Source of the DNA: Marixanthomonas ophiurae | Lineage (GTDB): Bacteria; Bacteroidota; Bacteroidia; Flavobacteriales; Flavobacteriaceae | Direction: 5' to 3' | Length of the DNA stretch: 64,000 nucleotides | Assembly (NCBI RefSeq): GCF_003413745.1 | Contig: NZ_QVID01000001.1 | Span: forward strand, 806,001 to 870,000 | Part shown: piece after piece, positions 43,849-53,787 of the stretch | How the letters are laid out: every line of letters starts with the position of its first letter | Position numbering within the stretch: the stretch's first letter is position 1 | The notes under the pieces: generated by a model | What the model was told of the DNA's origin: nothing | Database searches by the model: none | What the model saw: the letters and a program-made list of their open reading frames with translations, nothing else | Made by a program: the position numbers and the translations under genes

Positions 43849-45723
43849 ATGGTTGAATTAGCAGGAATTATCGTTTTAGGAATTTTAGCACAATGGGTTG
43901 CTTGGAAATTTAAGATTCCAGCTATTTTACCGTTAATACTTATTGGTTTATTTGTAGGTCCAATTTCCACATTGTTATCTGAAGATGGCCAACAATGGAT
44001 ACAGCCTATTTATAATGGAGAAAAAGGACTCTTTCCAGGAGAAAACCTCTTTTACTTTGTTTCCTTAGCCATTGGTATCATTCTTTTTGAAGGAGGGCTC
44101 ACCCTTCGGCGTGGTGAAATTACCAAAGTTGGTGGTGTTATAGGAAAGCTCATCAGTTTAGGCTCAACGGTAACATTTATAGGTGCTGGTGTTGCAGCCC
44201 ATTACGTTTTTGGACTCGATTGGCGTATCTCTTTTCTATTTTCAGCCTTGATTATTGTTACGGGTCCTACTGTAATTACCCCTATTCTACGTAATATTCC
44301 ATTGAAAAAACATGTTTCTGCAGTATTAAAATGGGAAGGTATTTTAATAGATCCCATTGGTGCTTTGGTAGCGGTTTTGGTTTTCGAGTTTATAAGTGTG
44401 GAAGGCGATGCCGGGTACACTAAACAAGCCTTGGTTGAGTTTGGTAAAATTATCTTAATAGGTTTTTCATTCGGAATTTCAGCAGGGTACGCTTTATACT
44501 TTTCAATAAAAAGAAAGTTTATACCTCATTACCTTTTAAATGTGGTTTCACTTTCTATGGTATTGATGATTTTTGTTTTAAGTGATCAATTTGCACATGA
44601 ATCTGGTTTGTTAGCAGTTGTAGTAATGGGAATGTTTTTAGGGAATAGCGATTTACCAAGTTTAAAAGAGTTGCTGTATTTTAAAGAATCATTAAGCGTT
44701 TTATTAATATCTATTCTGTTTATACTTCTGGCAGCCAACATTAGTATAGAAGATCTTTTATTGGTGTATAACTGGAAAACAGCCATTTTGTTAGCCGTTA
44801 TCATTTTTTTACTGCGGCCACTTGCGGTTTTTTTAAGTACTGCCGGCTCTAGTTTAAAAACCAATGAAAAACTATTTATTAGTTGGGTAGGACCACGTGG
44901 TATTGTTGCTGCAGGTATTGCTTCTCTTTTTGGTACCAAGTTGGTAAATGAAGGTGTTCCAGGAGCCGAATATATAACGCCGCTAGTTTTTGCAGTAGTA
45001 TTGGTTACGGTTTTATTAAATGCGGCTTCTGCCAGGTTGTTTGCTTCAGCAGTTGGGGTTTTCTTAAAATCTTCAGAAGGAGTTATGATAGTAGGTGCAT
45101 CAAAAGTTTCAAGATTGATTGGTACGTACCTTCAGAAAAACAATCGTCACGTAGTGTTGGTCGACACCAATCGATTGAACATTGAAAGAGCCAAAGAATT
45201 AGGCCTTGAGGCTATCAACGGAAACATCTATTCTGACGATCTTACAGATAATATAGAACTGAATGACGTTGGATATCTCTTGGCTATGACTGGAAATGAC
45301 GAAATCAACAAACAAGCCATTCTAAGATATGGTTCTGTTTTTGGCGAAAATGGTTCGTTCCGGTTGATGAATACCGAAGAACGGAAAGTAAAAAACACAC
45401 TTTCTTCAACAGAGCTTTTCTCAACTACCCACGATTATGTGCGTTTTACCGAAGTGGCTCGCGATTTTCCTTCCATACAAGAACTGCCCATTGAAACACA
45501 ATCCAAGTTCATGAAACTACTGGGTTATATTGAAGAAGAGGAAAATGCTGTTGCCTTGTTTGTTAAAAACGATGAAAACCATATCGATCTCATTGAAAAC
45601 CCTCAGGAAATGGAAATTACCGAAGGCAGTCAATTAGTCTATCTTGGAAAACCAATCGATTTTGAAGATATTGTAAACGCGACCAAAGAAGAAGAGGAGA
45701 AGATTCAAGAACAAAACTCATAA
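43849..45723 (+). CDS. Cation:proton antiporter with TrkA-N (RCK) domain
   Basis: This 624-residue protein has about twelve hydrophobic segments over residues 1-400 of the CPA type, with DWRISFLFSALIIVTGPTVI and a conserved GPRGIV segment. A nucleotide-binding domain follows (GVMIVGASKVSRLIGTYLQ...HVVLVDTN, about 415-450), then a C-terminal RCK_C-like part. It should exchange Na+ or K+ for protons under control of a dinucleotide-binding domain. The ion is not fixed by sequence. Confidence 0.9.
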   Translation: MVELAGIIVLGILAQWVAWKFKIPAILPLILIGLFVGPISTLLSEDGQQWIQPIYNGEKGLFPGENLFYFVSLAIGIILFEGGLTLRRGEITKVGGVIGKLISLGSTVTFIGAGVAAHYVFGLDWRISFLFSALIIVTGPTVITPILRNIPLKKHVSAVLKWEGILIDPIGALVAVLVFEFISVEGDAGYTKQALVEFGKIILIGFSFGISAGYALYFSIKRKFIPHYLLNVVSLSMVLMIFVLSDQFAHESGLLAVVVMGMFLGNSDLPSLKELLYFKESLSVLLISILFILLAANISIEDLLLVYNWKTAILLAVIIFLLRPLAVFLSTAGSSLKTNEKLFISWVGPRGIVAAGIASLFGTKLVNEGVPGAEYITPLVFAVVLVTVLLNAASARLFASAVGVFLKSSEGVMIVGASKVSRLIGTYLQKNNRHVVLVDTNRLNIERAKELGLEAINGNIYSDDLTDNIELNDVGYLLAMTGNDEINKQAILRYGSVFGENGSFRLMNTEERKVKNTLSSTELFSTTHDYVRFTEVARDFPSIQELPIETQSKFMKLLGYIEEEENAVALFVKNDENHIDLIENPQEMEITEGSQLVYLGKPIDFEDIVNATKEEEEKIQEQNS

Positions 45724-45765
45724 TAAACTAGTTATGTTTTCGTTTTTCAATAAAGCTTCTTCATT

Positions 45766-45999
45766 ATGAAAAAAGGTCTATACCTGAAACTATTAGCGAT
45801 ATCTTCAATCGTATTTACTCTATCGTGCGAAGATGATCCCGAAATTTCATGTGTAACGTGTAACTCTCCTGAAACCACACCTTTTGAAGTGTGTCGTGAT
45901 CAAAACGGAAATGCTACCGTAAATGGTGAAAATACAGATACCGATTATAATGTTTATGTAGCTGGTTTGGAAGAATCTGGGGCTACTTGTGGCGGCTAG
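45766..45999 (+). CDS. Small cysteine-containing lipoprotein
   Basis: This 77-residue protein has a lipoprotein signal peptide ending FTLSC and a small acidic mature part. The mature part has further cysteines (CVTC, EVCRD, ATCGG) and an EVCRDQNGNATVNG segment. No family was recognised. It lies 42 bp after the antiporter and ends 6 bp before lepA (convergent). Confidence 0.65.
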   Translation: MKKGLYLKLLAISSIVFTLSCEDDPEISCVTCNSPETTPFEVCRDQNGNATVNGENTDTDYNVYVAGLEESGATCGG

Positions 46000-46005
46000 C
46001 TTGCC

Positions 46006-47802
46006 TTAATCATTCAACTTCAACACCGCCATAAATGCTTCCTGTGGTATTTCAACGTTACCAACAGCCCGCATACGCTTTTTACCTTTTTTCTGCTTTT
46101 CCAATAGCTTACGCTTACGTGAAATATCACCTCCGTAACATTTTGCAGTCACATCTTTTCGAAGTGCTTTTACAGTTTCTCTGGAAATAATTTTAGAGCC
46201 AATGGCAGCTTGAATAGGAATATCAAATTGCTGTCGTGGAATAAGTTCTTTTAGTTTTTCACACATACGCTTACCAATATCATAGGCATTATCACGGTGT
46301 AAGAGTGCAGAAAGGGCATCTACTGTGTTTCCGTTCAATAGCACATCTACTTTTACCAAATGTGATTCGCGCATTCCAATGGGTGCATAATCAAACGAAG
46401 CATATCCTTTTGAGACTGTTTTTAAGCGATCATAAAAGTCGAATACAATTTCAGCAAGGGGCATATCAAAAGAAAGTTCTACGCGTTCTGTAGTCAGATA
46501 TGTCTGATTTACAATTTCACCACGTTTTTCAATACATAGCGACATAACAGACCCTACAAATTCTGATTTTGTAATAATCGTTGCTTTTATAAAGGGTTCC
46601 TCTACCCGGTTTAAGCTAGAAGGCTCCGGTAAATCTGATGGGTTATTAACCATAACCAGCTCATCCGGCTCTTTATTTGTATAAGCATAATAAGATACGT
46701 TGGGAACGGTTGTAATAACCGTCATATCAAACTCACGCTCTAATCGTTCTTGAATAATTTCTAAATGAAGCATTCCTAAGAAACCACAACGAAAACCAAA
46801 ACCAAGTGCAGCCGAACTTTCTGGTTGAAAAACCAGAGAAGCATCGTTCAATTGCAGCTTTTCCATAGAGTTTCTAAGCTCTTCATACTCTTCCGTATCA
46901 ACAGGGTAGATACCGGCAAATACCATAGGTTTTACATCCTCAAAACCTCCAATCATATTAGTGGTGGGGCTATCAGCATCGGTAATAGTATCACCTACTT
47001 TTACTTCACGGGCATCCTTAATTCCAGTAATTAAATAGCCTACATCTCCAGTTTTTACTACCTTTTTTGGTAGTTGCTTAAGTTTTAGGGTACCTACTTC
47101 GTTAGCTTCGTAGCTTTTATCGGTAGCCATAAACTTTATTTTTTGGCCTTTCTTTATTTCACCGTTTAATACTCTAAAATAGGTTTCCACCCCACGAAAC
47201 GGATTGTAAACTGAATCGAAAATCAAGGCTTGCAACGACTCGTCTGGATTTCCTTTAGGTGCAGGAACACGCTTAATAATAGCTTCTAAAATCTCGTCGA
47301 TTCCCAAGCCTGTTTTCGCACTAGCAGGAATTATTTCCTCACGATCACAACCTAAAAGATCAACAATATCGTCTGTAACCTCTTCAGGGTTTGCTGAAGG
47401 AAGATCTATCTTGTTTAACACAGGAATGATTTCCAAATCATTTTCCAACGCTAAATATAAGTTTGAAATGGTTTGCGCTTGAATACTTTGAGCGGCATCA
47501 ACTACCAATAAGGCTCCTTCACATGCTGCGATGCTACGGGAAACCTCGTACGAGAAATCCACGTGACCAGGAGTGTCTATTAAATTTAAGGTATATTTTT
47601 CCCCTTCAAATTCATAATCCATTTGTATAGCGTGGCTTTTAATGGTAATGCCGCGCTCACGCTCTAAATCCATACTGTCTAGCAACTGTTCTTGCTTTTC
47701 ACGCGATGTTACCGTTGCGGTTGAGTCCAATAATCTGTCAGCCAAGGTGCTCTTACCGTGGTCAATATGGGCGATTATACAAAAATTGCGAATGTTCTTC
47801 AT
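46006..47802 (-). CDS. lepA: Elongation factor 4 (LepA)
   Basis: This 598-residue translational GTPase shows G1 [10 protein letters not shown]3 DTPGHVDF and G4 NKID. The C-terminal LepA-specific domain is also present ([21 protein letters not shown]). It back-translocates or remodels stalled ribosomes and assists assembly. I chose ATG 47802 because the standard [16 protein letters not shown] begins there; a TTG 7 codons earlier is unlikely. A TATATTTG box (47834-47841, minus) is 31 nt upstream. Confidence 0.97.
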   Translation of the reverse strand: MKNIRNFCIIAHIDHGKSTLADRLLDSTATVTSREKQEQLLDSMDLERERGITIKSHAIQMDYEFEGEKYTLNLIDTPGHVDFSYEVSRSIAACEGALLVVDAAQSIQAQTISNLYLALENDLEIIPVLNKIDLPSANPEEVTDDIVDLLGCDREEIIPASAKTGLGIDEILEAIIKRVPAPKGNPDESLQALIFDSVYNPFRGVETYFRVLNGEIKKGQKIKFMATDKSYEANEVGTLKLKQLPKKVVKTGDVGYLITGIKDAREVKVGDTITDADSPTTNMIGGFEDVKPMVFAGIYPVDTEEYEELRNSMEKLQLNDASLVFQPESSAALGFGFRCGFLGMLHLEIIQERLEREFDMTVITTVPNVSYYAYTNKEPDELVMVNNPSDLPEPSSLNRVEEPFIKATIITKSEFVGSVMSLCIEKRGEIVNQTYLTTERVELSFDMPLAEIVFDFYDRLKTVSKGYASFDYAPIGMRESHLVKVDVLLNGNTVDALSALLHRDNAYDIGKRMCEKLKELIPRQQFDIPIQAAIGSKIISRETVKALRKDVTAKCYGGDISRKRKLLEKQKKGKKRMRAVGNVEIPQEAFMAVLKLND

Positions 47803-47833
47803 AGTGTTCTTCTTCCGTAGCAAATGTTAACTG

Positions 47834-47841
47834 CAAATATA
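47834..47841 (-). promoter_or_regulatory. -7 promoter box for lepA
   Basis: The minus strand reads TATATTTG, an exact TAnnTTTG match, 31 nt before ATG 47802. Confidence 0.5.
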
Positions 47842-48015
47842 GTTTAAATTGAAACGAAAGAAAGGATTTGTTCTCTTTCATCGAAAAAATTACTCACTCT
47901 TTGGGAGTTTAAGATAATATTAACATATTTGTAAAAGCTGTGTATTTAATTGAAGCCTGCTTCATCTCCCCTTAAATCGCATTAAAAAAAAAGAATAACA
48001 AACCAAATCTTAATC

Positions 48016-50427
48016 ATGGAAAGACTGTGTTTTCTGGTCTTGCTATTTTGTACTACCTCACTTTTTGCACAAGAATTTTCAATTTCTGGGAAGATTATTA
48101 ATGCTAAAAGCAACCCACTTTCATTTGTAAATGTGCTTGTTTTTGAAGGTGAAGCTATAGAACCTCTCAAAGGAACAACTACAAATAAAGACGGAAGTTT
48201 TTTACTGAACGGCCTTGAAGCTAAAAAATATAAACTTACTTTTAGTTTTGTAGGGTTTAAGACAATCGAAAAAGTAATTTCTGTCTCTTCCGAAGAAAAT
48301 ATAGGCACAATAACCTTACAAGAAACTACTGAAACCCTAGACGAAACTATAATTACTGCAAAAAAACCAACGATCGAAAAAACAGTTGGAAAACTGGTTT
48401 TTAATGTTGAAAACACCTCACTTTCTATAGGAAGCACCTTTGATCTATTGAAAAAAACACCAGGTGTAGTGGTAATAGGCGAGTCTATTCAGGTTAAATT
48501 TCAAAGTCCCGAAATATATATTAATGAAAAGCGGGTGCACCTAAGCTCATCTGAGGTTGTTTCTCTGCTTGAAAATACCGATGCTTCAAACATTAAATCG
48601 GTTGAGGTGATTACAATCCCTTCGACCAAGTATGATGGTGCTACGGGAACAGTATTAAATATTAATACTTCAAAAGCGATCTCCATAGGCTATAAAGGTT
48701 CGTTTAATGGATCTTACAAACAAGGAACGTATCCAAAATATCAATTGGGTACCTCACATTTTTATAAAAATGATTGGCTTAATTTTTACGGAAGCTATGG
48801 TTTTAATACTCGAAAAGACCTTAAGGAAGATGAAAATTTCACTCGGTTTTTTAACCCTGATGGCAGTACCAATTCTATTTGGAATACCGATTTTAAAAAA
48901 ATTACACGTACCAATGCCCACCAAGGAAATTTGATTGCGGATTTTACCCTTGATGAAAAACAGACTATAAGCTTAGCGACCACGCTTTCCATAAATCCGA
49001 ACGAAACGTTTGACAACAATGGCTTTGCAGTTATACGAAATGCCCAACGAGTAATCGATAGTACGTTTACTACACTGAGCGACCTAGGATCAAATACGCA
49101 CACATTATCCATTACAGGTGATTATAGGGTTTTGTTGAATCCAGAAAATTCCAATATAACGGTTTCAGCTAATTATACAGACTATAATAACGAACGGTTA
49201 CAAGATGTGGCTACCACATACAATGATCCCGCAGGCAGTTTATTGCGCCAAAATAGTTTTTCAACCAATGCTGACCAAGGCACGAATATTTTTACCGGAC
49301 AAGCAGATTTAACCCATTCCTTTTGGAAAGGAACTTTGGAAGCCGGTGTAAAATACAGTAACATAGACAGTAACAGCAAACTTGATTTTTTTGATACCGA
49401 TATGGGCGGTATGCAGTTCAATCCATCTTTTTCAGATGATTTCAATTATCGTGAAAAAGTATATGCCGAATACATAAACTTCGAGCAAATATTTGGCGAT
49501 TTTAGTCTTGTTGCAGGGCTACGGGGCGAATATACCGATGTGGAAGGCCGTTCAAGAACGTTAGGCGAAACGAATACAGACGATTATTTTAAGTTGTTTC
49601 CTAGAGTTTCGGGACAGTACAGTTTTAATGAAAAGCACAGTGCTGGTTTTGCATACACCAAAAGTATTTCACGGCCTAACTATCAAAATTTAAATCCCTT
49701 CCGCTATTTTATAAACGAGAATAATTTCAATGAAGGAAACCCGCGCTTGGTGCCTGGAATTTCAGATAAAATTGCACTGAATTATTCGTTTAACAATGTG
49801 TGGAATTTTGAGGCGTATTATGAAACGATAGACAATTCATTGAGCGCTTTGACTTTTCAAGACAATGAAAACAGAACACTACGTAACAGTGAAGCAAACC
49901 TGTTACGCGATTTTCAATATAGTTTCGACATACAATATACCCCAAGAAATTTACCAAATTGGCTCTATTTTTACGTGATAACTTCTACGTATTATTTGGA
50001 AAACAAATTTTTGGCAGTAGAAAGTGTCCCGAGAACTTATAAAAACCATACGGCTGGATTCTATGGTTATGTATATTCTAATTTTACGTTGACTAAAGAC
50101 AGGTCTTGGACGGCAGACCTATCATCACAATATTTGTCTAACTTTATTCAAGGTTCCACATCTTTTAAAAACGGCTACTTTTTAAATATTTCGTTCCGAA
50201 AGTCTTTTTGGAACAATCAAGCCAGTATTACGGCAGGGATTGACGATATTTTTAACACAGCAACTAATTATCGGCAAGTTTCCCAATATTATAATCAAGA
50301 TAATTATTTTTCCGCTCAAGTGGAAAGCAGAGTGTTTACAGTAGGTTTTAAATATAACTTTGGCAATGCTCGTTTGCGCGATAATAATCGATCTACTACA
50401 ACTGATGAGAAAAACCGTATCAATTAA
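48016..50427 (+). CDS. Outer-membrane beta-barrel receptor (OMP_b-brl_3) with carboxypeptidase-like domain
   Basis: This 803-residue protein has a signal peptide (to about 19). A CarboxypepD_reg-like beta-sandwich follows (SISGKIINAKSNPLSFVNVLV), then a plug-like region (LLKKTPGVVVIG) and a large beta-barrel ending FTVGFKYNF plus a short hydrophilic tail. This is the OMP_b-brl_3/TonB-dependent receptor type. No SusD-like lipoprotein is adjacent, so the cargo is open; such orphan receptors often take peptides or metal complexes. Confidence 0.88.
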   Translation: MERLCFLVLLFCTTSLFAQEFSISGKIINAKSNPLSFVNVLVFEGEAIEPLKGTTTNKDGSFLLNGLEAKKYKLTFSFVGFKTIEKVISVSSEENIGTITLQETTETLDETIITAKKPTIEKTVGKLVFNVENTSLSIGSTFDLLKKTPGVVVIGESIQVKFQSPEIYINEKRVHLSSSEVVSLLENTDASNIKSVEVITIPSTKYDGATGTVLNINTSKAISIGYKGSFNGSYKQGTYPKYQLGTSHFYKNDWLNFYGSYGFNTRKDLKEDENFTRFFNPDGSTNSIWNTDFKKITRTNAHQGNLIADFTLDEKQTISLATTLSINPNETFDNNGFAVIRNAQRVIDSTFTTLSDLGSNTHTLSITGDYRVLLNPENSNITVSANYTDYNNERLQDVATTYNDPAGSLLRQNSFSTNADQGTNIFTGQADLTHSFWKGTLEAGVKYSNIDSNSKLDFFDTDMGGMQFNPSFSDDFNYREKVYAEYINFEQIFGDFSLVAGLRGEYTDVEGRSRTLGETNTDDYFKLFPRVSGQYSFNEKHSAGFAYTKSISRPNYQNLNPFRYFINENNFNEGNPRLVPGISDKIALNYSFNNVWNFEAYYETIDNSLSALTFQDNENRTLRNSEANLLRDFQYSFDIQYTPRNLPNWLYFYVITSTYYLENKFLAVESVPRTYKNHTAGFYGYVYSNFTLTKDRSWTADLSSQYLSNFIQGSTSFKNGYFLNISFRKSFWNNQASITAGIDDIFNTATNYRQVSQYYNQDNYFSAQVESRVFTVGFKYNFGNARLRDNNRSTTTDEKNRIN

Positions 50428-50454
50428 CAGAAAATAGACTTCTTTAGTCCATAA

Positions 50455-50484
50455 TTGTTTCCTAGCGTATTTTCCGTAATTTTG
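50455..50484 (+). promoter_or_regulatory. Promoter of dus
   Basis: TTG (50455-50457) and TAATTTTG (50477-50484) have a 19-nt spacer, a full match to the Bacteroidota -33/-7 pattern. The leader runs about 60 nt and contains a hairpin. Confidence 0.65.
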
Positions 50485-50507
50485 CAGACATAAATCATTA
50501 AAAAACT

Positions 50508-50547
50508 TCCGCTAAATAGTATTTGTTAATACTGAGCGGAGCCGAAG
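50508..50547 (+). repeat. Hairpin in dus leader formed from the dispersed palindrome
   Basis: AGTATT (50518-50523) pairs with AATACT (50528-50533), and outer TCCGCT (50508-50513) pairs with AGCGGA (50535-50540). The segment CTGAGCGGAGCCGAAG (50532-50547) is identical to the arm at 10464-10479 and ends 1 nt before the dus ATG, so the structure could hide the start. Confidence 0.65.
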
Positions 50548-50548
50548 T

Positions 50549-51541
50549 ATGGCAAAAATTGGAAACATAGATGTAGGCGATTTTCCGCTGTTGCTCGCAC
50601 CCATGGAAGACGTGAGTGATCCCCCTTTTCGTGCGCTTTGCAAAGAGCAAGGGGCCGATGTGGTGTATACGGAGTTTATTTCTTCGGAAGGATTAATTCG
50701 TGACGCTGCCAAAAGCACAATGAAACTTGACATTTACGAAAAAGAACGTCCTGTGGGTATTCAGATTTTTGGTGCGAACCTCGATTCTATGCTAAAAAGC
50801 GTGGAAATAGTGGAAGCTAGCGGTCCGGATATTATTGATATTAACTTTGGTTGTCCGGTTAAAAAGGTGGTGAGCAAAGGCGCTGGAGCCGGTATTTTAA
50901 AGGATATTGATTTAATGGTTTCGTTAACCGAAGCCATGGTAAAACACACCAAGTTGCCTGTTACTGTAAAAACGCGCTTAGGGTGGGACGAAAACACCAT
51001 TATGATTAAAGAGGTGGCCGAACGCCTGCAAGATGTAGGTTGCCAAGCTATTTCCATTCATGGTCGCACTCGTGCACAAATGTATAAAGGCAGTGCTGAT
51101 TGGGCTCCTATTGCCGAAGTTAAAAACAATCCTCGCATGCACATTCCTGTTTTTGGAAACGGCGATGTAGATACACCAGAAAGAGCAATGGAAATGCGTG
51201 ATAAGTATGGACTTGATGGTGCCATGATTGGCCGAGCGAGTATTGGGTATCCTTGGTTTTTTAAAGAAGTAAAACACTACTTTAAAACCGGAAAACACGC
51301 ATTACCCCCAACGATGGAAGAACGTGTGGAAGCTGCTCGCCGCCACCTACAAATGGCAATCGACTGGAAAGGTGAAAAATTAGGTGTTTTTGAAACACGT
51401 CGGCATTATACTAATTATTTTAAAGGTATTCCAGACTTTAAACCGTACCGAATGAAAATGGTAACAAGCGATGACAGCGTCGATGTTTTTGCTGCCTTCG
51501 ATGAGGTGTTACAAAAATTTGGTGATCACCAATTTGTTTAA
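50549..51541 (+). CDS. dusB: tRNA dihydrouridine synthase
   Basis: This 330-residue FMN TIM-barrel protein of the Dus family reduces specific tRNA uridines. It has LLLAPMEDVSDPPFR near the start, the DINFGCPVKKVVSKGAGAG loop with the catalytic cysteine, ISIHGRTRAQMYKGSADW, and the C-terminal helical domain. DusB is the most likely subtype by resemblance, not proven. The stop overlaps the convergent permease gene by 4 bp. Confidence 0.92.
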   Translation: MAKIGNIDVGDFPLLLAPMEDVSDPPFRALCKEQGADVVYTEFISSEGLIRDAAKSTMKLDIYEKERPVGIQIFGANLDSMLKSVEIVEASGPDIIDINFGCPVKKVVSKGAGAGILKDIDLMVSLTEAMVKHTKLPVTVKTRLGWDENTIMIKEVAERLQDVGCQAISIHGRTRAQMYKGSADWAPIAEVKNNPRMHIPVFGNGDVDTPERAMEMRDKYGLDGAMIGRASIGYPWFFKEVKHYFKTGKHALPPTMEERVEAARRHLQMAIDWKGEKLGVFETRRHYTNYFKGIPDFKPYRMKMVTSDDSVDVFAAFDEVLQKFGDHQFV

Positions 51542-52743
51542 GTAAGCAGTTTTTTCCGAACTCGACTCGATGCAATCTTTGAAGCAATCAGTCCTAAAAT
51601 GGTAATCGTTACAAATACGACTACCACATTTATAATCTTAAATTTTACAGGATATGGCAGTGTTTGGGTAATGTTCACAAACCCGAACTGTAGCTGTGCC
51701 CAAACCAATAACATTCCTAAGCCAATGCCCAGCAAACCGCCAAATGTGGTCATGAGCGTGCCTTGAAGGAAGAAAATTTTCCGTATGTCTTTCAGGGTAG
51801 CACCCATATTATAGAGGGTTTTAATGTCCTTTCGTTTATCAAGGATCATCATGATAATAGATCCAACTACATTAAAAAGAGCGATAATTAGCACCAAAGT
51901 AAAAATGAGGTATACGGCAATGTTTTCAGTATTCAACATTTTATACAACGCGTCATTTTGCTGAATGCGGTTTTTAATAAGTACTTCTTCTGAAAAGATA
52001 GGTTTAATTTTTTGACGTATTTCAGCTTCTGAAACACCCGGCTTTAATTTCAACTCAATAGACGAAACGGTAGTGCTGTCCAGTTTCAGTAAACTACGGG
52101 CAAAATTGATGTCACTGAATACATATTTGCTGTTCAATTCTTCATTTACATCATAAATACCTGAAACTACGGCATTCCTTTTAGTGAACGCGTTGGCAAC
52201 ATCGGTGGCTAAAATTTGACCAGTTCCGGGGCGCGGCACGTAAATATCCAATAAATCGGTGTAATCGTTTACTCCCACGGAAAGTTTATGGGCAATATTA
52301 AAGCCAATGACCACTTCTTGCTGACCGGGCGTAAACCAATTACTTAAAAACAAAATGCTATCGGTAGGATTTACTGCATTGTAATTTTCATCCACGCCTT
52401 TTATGTAGGCAATATGGTTTCGGCCTTTATATTGAAGGAACACGCGTTCCTCTATTACTTTTGAATAGCTTTCAATGCCTGTAATGTTTTTTAGTTTTTC
52501 TTCGGAAGCTTCAGAAAAATTGATTGTTTTTCCGCTCTCAGGAAATATTTTTAAATCGCTATCAAAAACGTTTGTAAACTGAAGACTAAAGTCTTTTAAG
52601 CCAGAAAAACCGGAGAGAACAATAAACAAAGACATAGCCCCCACAATAACACCTAAAGCTGCAATTCCTGTAATGATATTAATAGCGTTGTTGCTACTTT
52701 TTGAAAATAAATACCGCTTGGCGATGTAGAGCGGAAATTTCAA
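51538..52743 (-). CDS. FtsX-like ABC transporter permease (LolC/LolE type)
   Basis: This 401-residue protein has one N-terminal helix (~22-45) and three C-terminal helices (~285-308, 328-350, 370-395), with a large periplasmic domain between. This is the LolC/LolE/FtsX layout. Such proteins extract lipoproteins or otherwise transmit force with a LolD-like ATPase, which is not in the window. It follows rbfA by 2 bp. Confidence 0.87.
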   Translation of the reverse strand: MKFPLYIAKRYLFSKSSNNAINIITGIAALGVIVGAMSLFIVLSGFSGLKDFSLQFTNVFDSDLKIFPESGKTINFSEASEEKLKNITGIESYSKVIEERVFLQYKGRNHIAYIKGVDENYNAVNPTDSILFLSNWFTPGQQEVVIGFNIAHKLSVGVNDYTDLLDIYVPRPGTGQILATDVANAFTKRNAVVSGIYDVNEELNSKYVFSDINFARSLLKLDSTTVSSIELKLKPGVSEAEIRQKIKPIFSEEVLIKNRIQQNDALYKMLNTENIAVYLIFTLVLIIALFNVVGSIIMMILDKRKDIKTLYNMGATLKDIRKIFFLQGTLMTTFGGLLGIGLGMLLVWAQLQFGFVNITQTLPYPVKFKIINVVVVFVTITILGLIASKIASSRVRKKLLT

Positions 52744-52745
52744 TG

Positions 52746-53147
52746 TTATGATTTTTTTCTTTTAGGGAGTAAATCCGGATTTTCGATTGGGTTTTCCTTG
52801 TCTTTTACCGCTTTTTCTATGTTTTGAATATACTCCATAGAATCGTCATTGTAAAAAGAAAGATCGGGCATTTTGCGTAGCTGATGCTTGGTAAGCTGTG
52901 CTATCTGGTGTTTTATTTTTGGGGTAAGTTGTTTAAGTTCCTTTATAAGAGCTTCTGCTTTATCGGAAGGAAAAACACTCACATACACCTTCGCAATGGA
53001 AAGATCTACTGTTACCGAAACTTTTGAAACGGTTAAAATCGTGCTTAACTGCCCCGATTCGCGAAGCAATTCTTGTAAAACTTTAGCAAGGTCGTTTTGT
53101 AACACCCCTGCAATTTTTTTCTGTCTGTTACTTTCTGTTGTACTCAT
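52746..53147 (-). CDS. rbfA: 30S ribosome-binding factor A
   Basis: This 133-residue protein has the KH-like RbfA core (RQKKIAGVLQNDLAKVLQELL, then SKVSVTVDLSIAKVYVSVF) and assists 16S rRNA/30S maturation in the cold. ATG 53147 is preferred over an upstream TTG. A TACTTTTG box ends 4 nt before that ATG, so the leader would be almost absent. It heads the rbfA-permease operon. Confidence 0.92.
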   Translation of the reverse strand: MSTTESNRQKKIAGVLQNDLAKVLQELLRESGQLSTILTVSKVSVTVDLSIAKVYVSVFPSDKAEALIKELKQLTPKIKHQIAQLTKHQLRKMPDLSFYNDDSMEYIQNIEKAVKDKENPIENPDLLPKRKKS

Positions 53148-53151
53148 ACTG

Positions 53152-53178
53152 CAAAAGTAGGACAATTAATACTAACAA
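53152..53178 (-). promoter_or_regulatory. Promoter of rbfA
   Basis: On the minus strand TTG (53178-53176) and TACTTTTG (53159-53152) are separated by 16 nt. The -7 box is 4 nt from the rbfA ATG. Confidence 0.45.
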
Positions 53179-53256
53179 CCATGTATTTAATTGAAACAAG
53201 ACCAAAGGGAAACAAGAGGCTGGATAACTTATACTATATAAATTCTTTGAAAATGA

Positions 53257-53290
53257 TTGCAGATACAACTGTAAAGATTTTGTAATTTTG
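53257..53290 (+). promoter_or_regulatory. Promoter of the mce gene
   Basis: TTG (53257-53259) and TAATTTTG (53283-53290) have a 23-nt spacer, at the long end of the range. The leader to the start is 22 nt. Confidence 0.45.
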
Positions 53291-53312
53291 AAATAGATAA
53301 CAAGTTATACAA

Positions 53313-53714
53313 ATGAAAAAAATAGAACATATAGGCATTGCTGTTAAGGATATAAGCGAAGCAAATAAGATTTACAAAAGTTTGCTGGGATATGAACATT
53401 ACAAAACAGAAAATGTGGAGCGGGAAGGTGTAACGACTTCTTTTTTTAGATGTGGTGAAAGTAAGATTGAACTTCTAGAAGCGACAAATCCAGATAGTCC
53501 TATTGCAAAATTCATTAAAAAAAAGGGAGAGGGAATCCATCACATTGCTTTTTCCGTAAGTAATATTAAGAAAGAAATAGAACGCCTAAAACAAGAAGGC
53601 TTTACTGTAATTAATGAAGAACCCAAAAAAGGTGCTGATAATAAATTAGTGGTTTTTTTACACCCAAAATCAACCAATGGCGTGTTAATTGAACTTTGTC
53701 AAGAAATAGAATAA
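53313..53714 (+). CDS. mce: Methylmalonyl-CoA epimerase
   Basis: This 133-residue protein fits the vicinal-oxygen-chelate (VOC) fold. It has MKKIEHIGIAVKDISEANKIY, EGIHHIAFSVSNIKKEI with a metal-binding histidine, and a final LIELCQ with glutamate. It interconverts the (R) and (S) forms of methylmalonyl-CoA in propionate metabolism. No mutase genes are nearby. Confidence 0.9.
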   Translation: MKKIEHIGIAVKDISEANKIYKSLLGYEHYKTENVEREGVTTSFFRCGESKIELLEATNPDSPIAKFIKKKGEGIHHIAFSVSNIKKEIERLKQEGFTVINEEPKKGADNKLVVFLHPKSTNGVLIELCQEIE

Positions 53715-53747
53715 AAGACAAAAAGTGTAATTATTGTAAAAAAATGT

Positions 53748-53777
53748 TTGCATTAACTGTAAAGTGTTTTACATTTG
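53748..53777 (+). promoter_or_regulatory. Promoter of tRNA-Met
   Basis: TTG (53748-53750) and TACATTTG (53770-53777) are separated by 19 nt, the best match to the consensus in the window. The tRNA begins 10 nt later. Confidence 0.7.
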
Positions 53778-53787
53778 CAGCCATTCT

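Noticed and set aside
47803-47823. TTG start for lepA
   Set aside because: The conserved N-terminus begins at ATG 47802, giving the standard 598 residues.
48501-49445. Open frames antisense to the outer-membrane receptor
   Set aside because: They lie wholly inside a well-supported gene and have no promoter or family signal.
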